From JBFHES01 sp041584015 (GTDB lineage Bacteria > Bacteroidota > Bacteroidia > Bacteroidales > M50B96): DNA of 7,291 bases. This document shows, in pieces, positions 4,715 to 7,291 of this stretch; position 1 is the first letter of the stretch, and every line of letters begins with the position of its first letter. Location of the stretch: NCBI GenBank assembly GCA_041584015.1, contig JBFHES010000226.1:1-7291 (forward strand), written 5' to 3'. The position numbers and the translations under genes were made by a program. Under the pieces are notes generated by a model. It had not been told where the DNA came from, did not search any database, and saw only the letters and a list, made by a program, of their open reading frames with translations.

Positions 4715-7135
4715 CTAGTACAGTTTTGGAAAACGAATTGGATCTGACTCTCTCATCATATCATAGATTGTTTCAAATACATCTTCAGCATTTGGATTCG
4801 AGAAATAATCTCCGTCGGTAGCATATGCAGGACGGTGATCTTTTCCTGTTAAGGTACGTGGCTCACTGTCTAAGTGATAGAATCCACCTTGCTTTTCAAG
4901 AACTTCCTGCATCATATAGGCAGTTGTACCACCTGGCACATCTTCGTCGAAGAATAATATTCTGTTGGTTTTCTTAATCGATTCAAGAATCATTTTATTG
5001 ATATCGAATGGTAACAATGTTTGAGCATCAATCAGCTCAACACTAATGTTAAATCCTTTTAACTGCTCAACTGCATCCTGAGCTACACGAACACTTGATC
5101 CATAAGTTACCAATGTTACATCAGTACCTTCGTTCATAATTTCCGGTACACCCAAAGGAATCTTATATTCACCAACATTATCCGGACGCTGTTCCTTAAT
5201 ACGATAACCATTCAATGGCTCAATTACCAATGCAGGATCTTGTGCATCGAGTAAGGTGTTATAGAAACCTGCAGCCTGTGTCATGTTACGCGGTGTACAA
5301 ACATAAACACCACGAACCGAGTTGATAATCATTCCTACAGGTGAACCTGCATGCCAGATACCTTCCAGACGGTGTCCTCGTGTTGAAATTATTAATGGTA
5401 CTTTCTGACCACCAACCGTTCTGTATAATGTACAGGCAAGGTCGTCGCTCATGGTTTGCAAAGCATACAATAAGTAATCGAGGTACTGAATCTCAGCAAT
5501 TGGGCGTAAACCTCTAAGTGCTAAACCAATTCCCTGACCCATAATTGTTGTTTCACGAATACCGGTATCGGTTACTCTAATTTCACCATACTTTTGCTGC
5601 ATTCCTTCTAAACTTTGGTTTACACCACCAATGTTTCCGGCATCTTCACCAAAAACAACAACTTTTGGATTATTGGCAAAAATATGATCGTAATTATCAC
5701 GTAAAATCTCACGGCCATTCACCATTGGTGAATCAGATGAAAACTCTGGTTTAACCGGTTTAACCTTAAGAGCCGATGTGTGATCTTCAACGTGCAAATG
5801 AGTATTGTATCGTTTGCGGTTGTCTTCGTAGTTGCGCTCTAACCATGAACTCAAATTAGATTGTAAGTCTTTGCGAATATTACAATCCAGACATACGTGA
5901 CGTAAAATTTGCTTGGCTGCACTAAAGTTATCTTTACGTATAGGAGAAAGTACTTTCTTTAAATCAGCAGCTACTAAGCCAACTTTGTCAATACCTTCGC
6001 GCTTACATTTACAAGTACGTTCTTCAATAATCTGAAGAAGGTTCTCACGCTCTTTTAGAATCGGTGTTTTGAACTTACTCCAAGCTTCTGTTCTTGCTTT
6101 CTTTGCACGATCCATAGATTCTTTCTCAATTGCATCACACTCTTCGGCCGTTGCAATTTTCGAATCAATAATCCATTCGCGCATTTTTACAATTGGGTCA
6201 AAATCTTTCTCAAACTGTAAACGCTCTTCAGATTTATATCTTTCATGCGATCCTGAAGTAGAGTGACCTTGAGGCTGCGTTACCTCGGTAACGTGGAAAA
6301 TAGCAGGAACATGCTCTTTACGACATTTCTCAATTCCGTTTTTGTACATCTCAACAAGGCTTGGATAATCCCACCCCTTGGCCTGGTACATATCATATCC
6401 TTGTCCGTTCTCATCAGTTTTAAAACCGCTTAAAATCGATGACAAGTTTTGCTTTGTGGTTTGGTATTTTTGAGGAACAGAGATTCCGTATCCATCATCC
6501 CAAATTGACATTGCCATTGGTACCTGAAGCACACCAGCTGCATTTATCGCTTCCCAAAAATGTCCTTCAGAAGTACTGGCATCACCAATAGATCCGAAAG
6601 CTACCTCATTACCCTTATCCGATAAAGTTGAGTACTGATGCAATTCCGGATTCTGACGGAACAATTTAGATGCATAAGCTAAACCAATCAAGCGTGGCAT
6701 TTGCCCAGCAGTTGGAGAAATATCCGCCGATGTGTTTGGCTGCTTGGTGATGTCTTTCCACTCACCATTTTCGTCAATAGAGCGACTACCAAAGTGGTTG
6801 TTGAATGAACGCCCGCCGTTACTTGGGCTCAAGTTTACATCTGTTTCTCCGTACAGTTGATAGAAAAATTCTTCAGGAGAGAATAAACCAACTTTCATCA
6901 TCCATGTTTGATCGCGATAGTATCCTGATCGCCAGTCGCCATTATTAAATTGCTTTGCTAAAGCAATCTGAGCAACTTCCTTACCGTCACCAAAAATTCC
7001 AAATTTTGCCTTACCGGTTAATACTTCCTTTCGCCCAATTACGGAACAATTCCGACTTACATTGGCAAGTTTATAATCTTCAAGAACTTCTTTTTTATAC
7101 GCTGCGGTGACTCCACCTTTTTTAGTCTTAGCCAT
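4715..7135 (-). CDS. 2-oxo acid dehydrogenase E1, fused alpha and beta subunits (branched-chain/pyruvate type)
   Basis: A complete 806-residue thiamine-diphosphate enzyme. E1 decarboxylates a 2-oxo acid and passes the acyl group to the lipoyl E2 of a cytoplasmic complex; no E2 or E3 gene is in the window. The E1-alpha part (about 20-345) has the ThDP motif as GDASTSEG (184-191) with WDDGYGIS (212-219), and the loop GHSTS (290-294). A charged linker of about 120 residues (346-465) holds Cys375, Cys377, Cys415 and Cys418. The E1-beta part (about 470-800) has FGEDAGNIGG (495-504), the ThDP-activating Glu528 in DTGIRETTIMGQGIG, the likely catalytic His595 (IWHAGSP), and a C-terminal transketolase domain (about 665-795, FDEDVPGGTTAY). 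The start is fixed by an in-frame TAA at 7148-7150. Alpha/beta fusions of this type are common in Bacteroidota and often annotated as 2-oxoisovalerate dehydrogenase; sequence alone does not separate that from pyruvate. Unusual points are the Asp pair replacing Asn-Asn in the ThDP motif and the long Cys-bearing linker. Confidence 0.93.
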   Translation of the reverse strand: MAKTKKGGVTAAYKKEVLEDYKLANVSRNCSVIGRKEVLTGKAKFGIFGDGKEVAQIALAKQFNNGDWRSGYYRDQTWMMKVGLFSPEEFFYQLYGETDVNLSPSNGGRSFNNHFGSRSIDENGEWKDITKQPNTSADISPTAGQMPRLIGLAYASKLFRQNPELHQYSTLSDKGNEVAFGSIGDASTSEGHFWEAINAAGVLQVPMAMSIWDDGYGISVPQKYQTTKQNLSSILSGFKTDENGQGYDMYQAKGWDYPSLVEMYKNGIEKCRKEHVPAIFHVTEVTQPQGHSTSGSHERYKSEERLQFEKDFDPIVKMREWIIDSKIATAEECDAIEKESMDRAKKARTEAWSKFKTPILKERENLLQIIEERTCKCKREGIDKVGLVAADLKKVLSPIRKDNFSAAKQILRHVCLDCNIRKDLQSNLSSWLERNYEDNRKRYNTHLHVEDHTSALKVKPVKPEFSSDSPMVNGREILRDNYDHIFANNPKVVVFGEDAGNIGGVNQSLEGMQQKYGEIRVTDTGIRETTIMGQGIGLALRGLRPIAEIQYLDYLLYALQTMSDDLACTLYRTVGGQKVPLIISTRGHRLEGIWHAGSPVGMIINSVRGVYVCTPRNMTQAAGFYNTLLDAQDPALVIEPLNGYRIKEQRPDNVGEYKIPLGVPEIMNEGTDVTLVTYGSSVRVAQDAVEQLKGFNISVELIDAQTLLPFDINKMILESIKKTNRILFFDEDVPGGTTAYMMQEVLEKQGGFYHLDSEPRTLTGKDHRPAYATDGDYFSNPNAEDVFETIYDMMRESDPIRFPKLY

Positions 7136-7291
7136 ATATGTTATGTTTTATTTTTTATGATCGAATTTAAACAAAATATTGGTGATAATACTGCCCTAAT
7201 AAATATTAGTATTCCAAATTATTTGTAAACAAGGTTTTTGTGCTTTTGTTCAGTTAAGGCTCAAGGCATTAAAACTGTTTTCCGATTTACA
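7136..7291 (-). other. Upstream region of the E1 fusion gene
   Basis: These 156 bp at the window edge hold no gene. They are A+T rich and should carry the E1 promoter and leader. I find no exact TAnnTTTG box; near-matches such as TAATTTGG lack a properly spaced TTG, so no promoter is called. The gene beyond the edge is not visible, so it is unknown whether E1 is first in its operon. Confidence 0.5.
7187..7213. promoter_or_regulatory. Small nested dyad upstream of the E1 gene, possible operator
   Basis: On the plus strand AATACT (7187-7192) pairs with AGTATT (7208-7213). A second, offset dyad CTAATA/TATTAG with a 2-bp spacer occupies 7196-7209. They lie 52-78 bp before the E1 ATG, where a repressor or activator could bind. 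The arms are short and A+T rich, so chance symmetry is a real alternative. Confidence 0.25.

Noticed and set aside
6069..6266. 65-codon plus-strand open frame within the E1 gene
   Set aside because: Antisense to conserved E1-alpha sequence, with no family features.
1..7291. CRISPR array, insertion sequence, tRNA/rRNA or phage genes
   Set aside because: No spaced repeat array, transposase, integrase, terminal inverted repeats around a gene, or structured RNA gene could be found on either strand.

Overview
The window looks like chromosomal DNA of a Bacteroidota bacterium. The reasons are the low G+C content, the absence of Shine-Dalgarno sequences before the genes, a -7 box of the Bacteroidota type (TATCTTTG), a propeller-type periplasmic sensor, a GH20 lipoprotein, and a 2-oxo acid dehydrogenase E1 with alpha and beta parts fused in one chain. 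The fused E1 and the style of the sensor suggest the Bacteroidales/Marinilabiliales side of the phylum, but that placement is only an impression.

Layout. (1) Positions 1-829, minus strand: the N-terminal 276 codons of a secreted two-component-regulator-propeller sensor, cut by the window edge. (2) A 116-bp gap with a good candidate -7 promoter element. (3) 946-3225, minus: a complete GH20 beta-N-acetylhexosaminidase lipoprotein with a C-terminal F5/8-type (CBM32-like) domain. (4) 3226-3557: a 332-bp divergent intergenic region with no gene, holding several inverted repeats. (5) 3558-4637, plus: a ketoacyl-ACP synthase III (FabH-like) protein with an intact Cys-His-Asn triad. (6) 4638-4714: a strong bidirectional terminator hairpin between convergent genes. 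(7) 4715-7135, minus: an 806-residue E1 alpha/beta fusion of the pyruvate/branched-chain 2-oxo acid dehydrogenase family. (8) 7136-7291: its upstream region, with one small dyad.

How the genes may work together. The GH20 enzyme would remove terminal GlcNAc/GalNAc from chitin oligomers, glycans or peptidoglycan fragments at the cell surface or in the periplasm. The sensor downstream could respond to such sugars, but no SusC/SusD pair is visible, so a polysaccharide utilisation locus cannot be claimed. The E1 fusion and the KASIII fit a common theme: a branched-chain 2-oxo acid dehydrogenase makes branched acyl-CoA primers, and KASIII enzymes use such primers to start iso/anteiso fatty acids. 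The two genes are convergent, so this link is an inference from function and proximity, not from an operon.

I see no mobile element, CRISPR array, RNA gene or clearly new multi-gene system. The points most worth a second look are the cysteine-containing linker and altered thiamine-diphosphate motif of the E1 fusion, the divergent KASIII signature, and the nested dyads in the divergent intergenic region.
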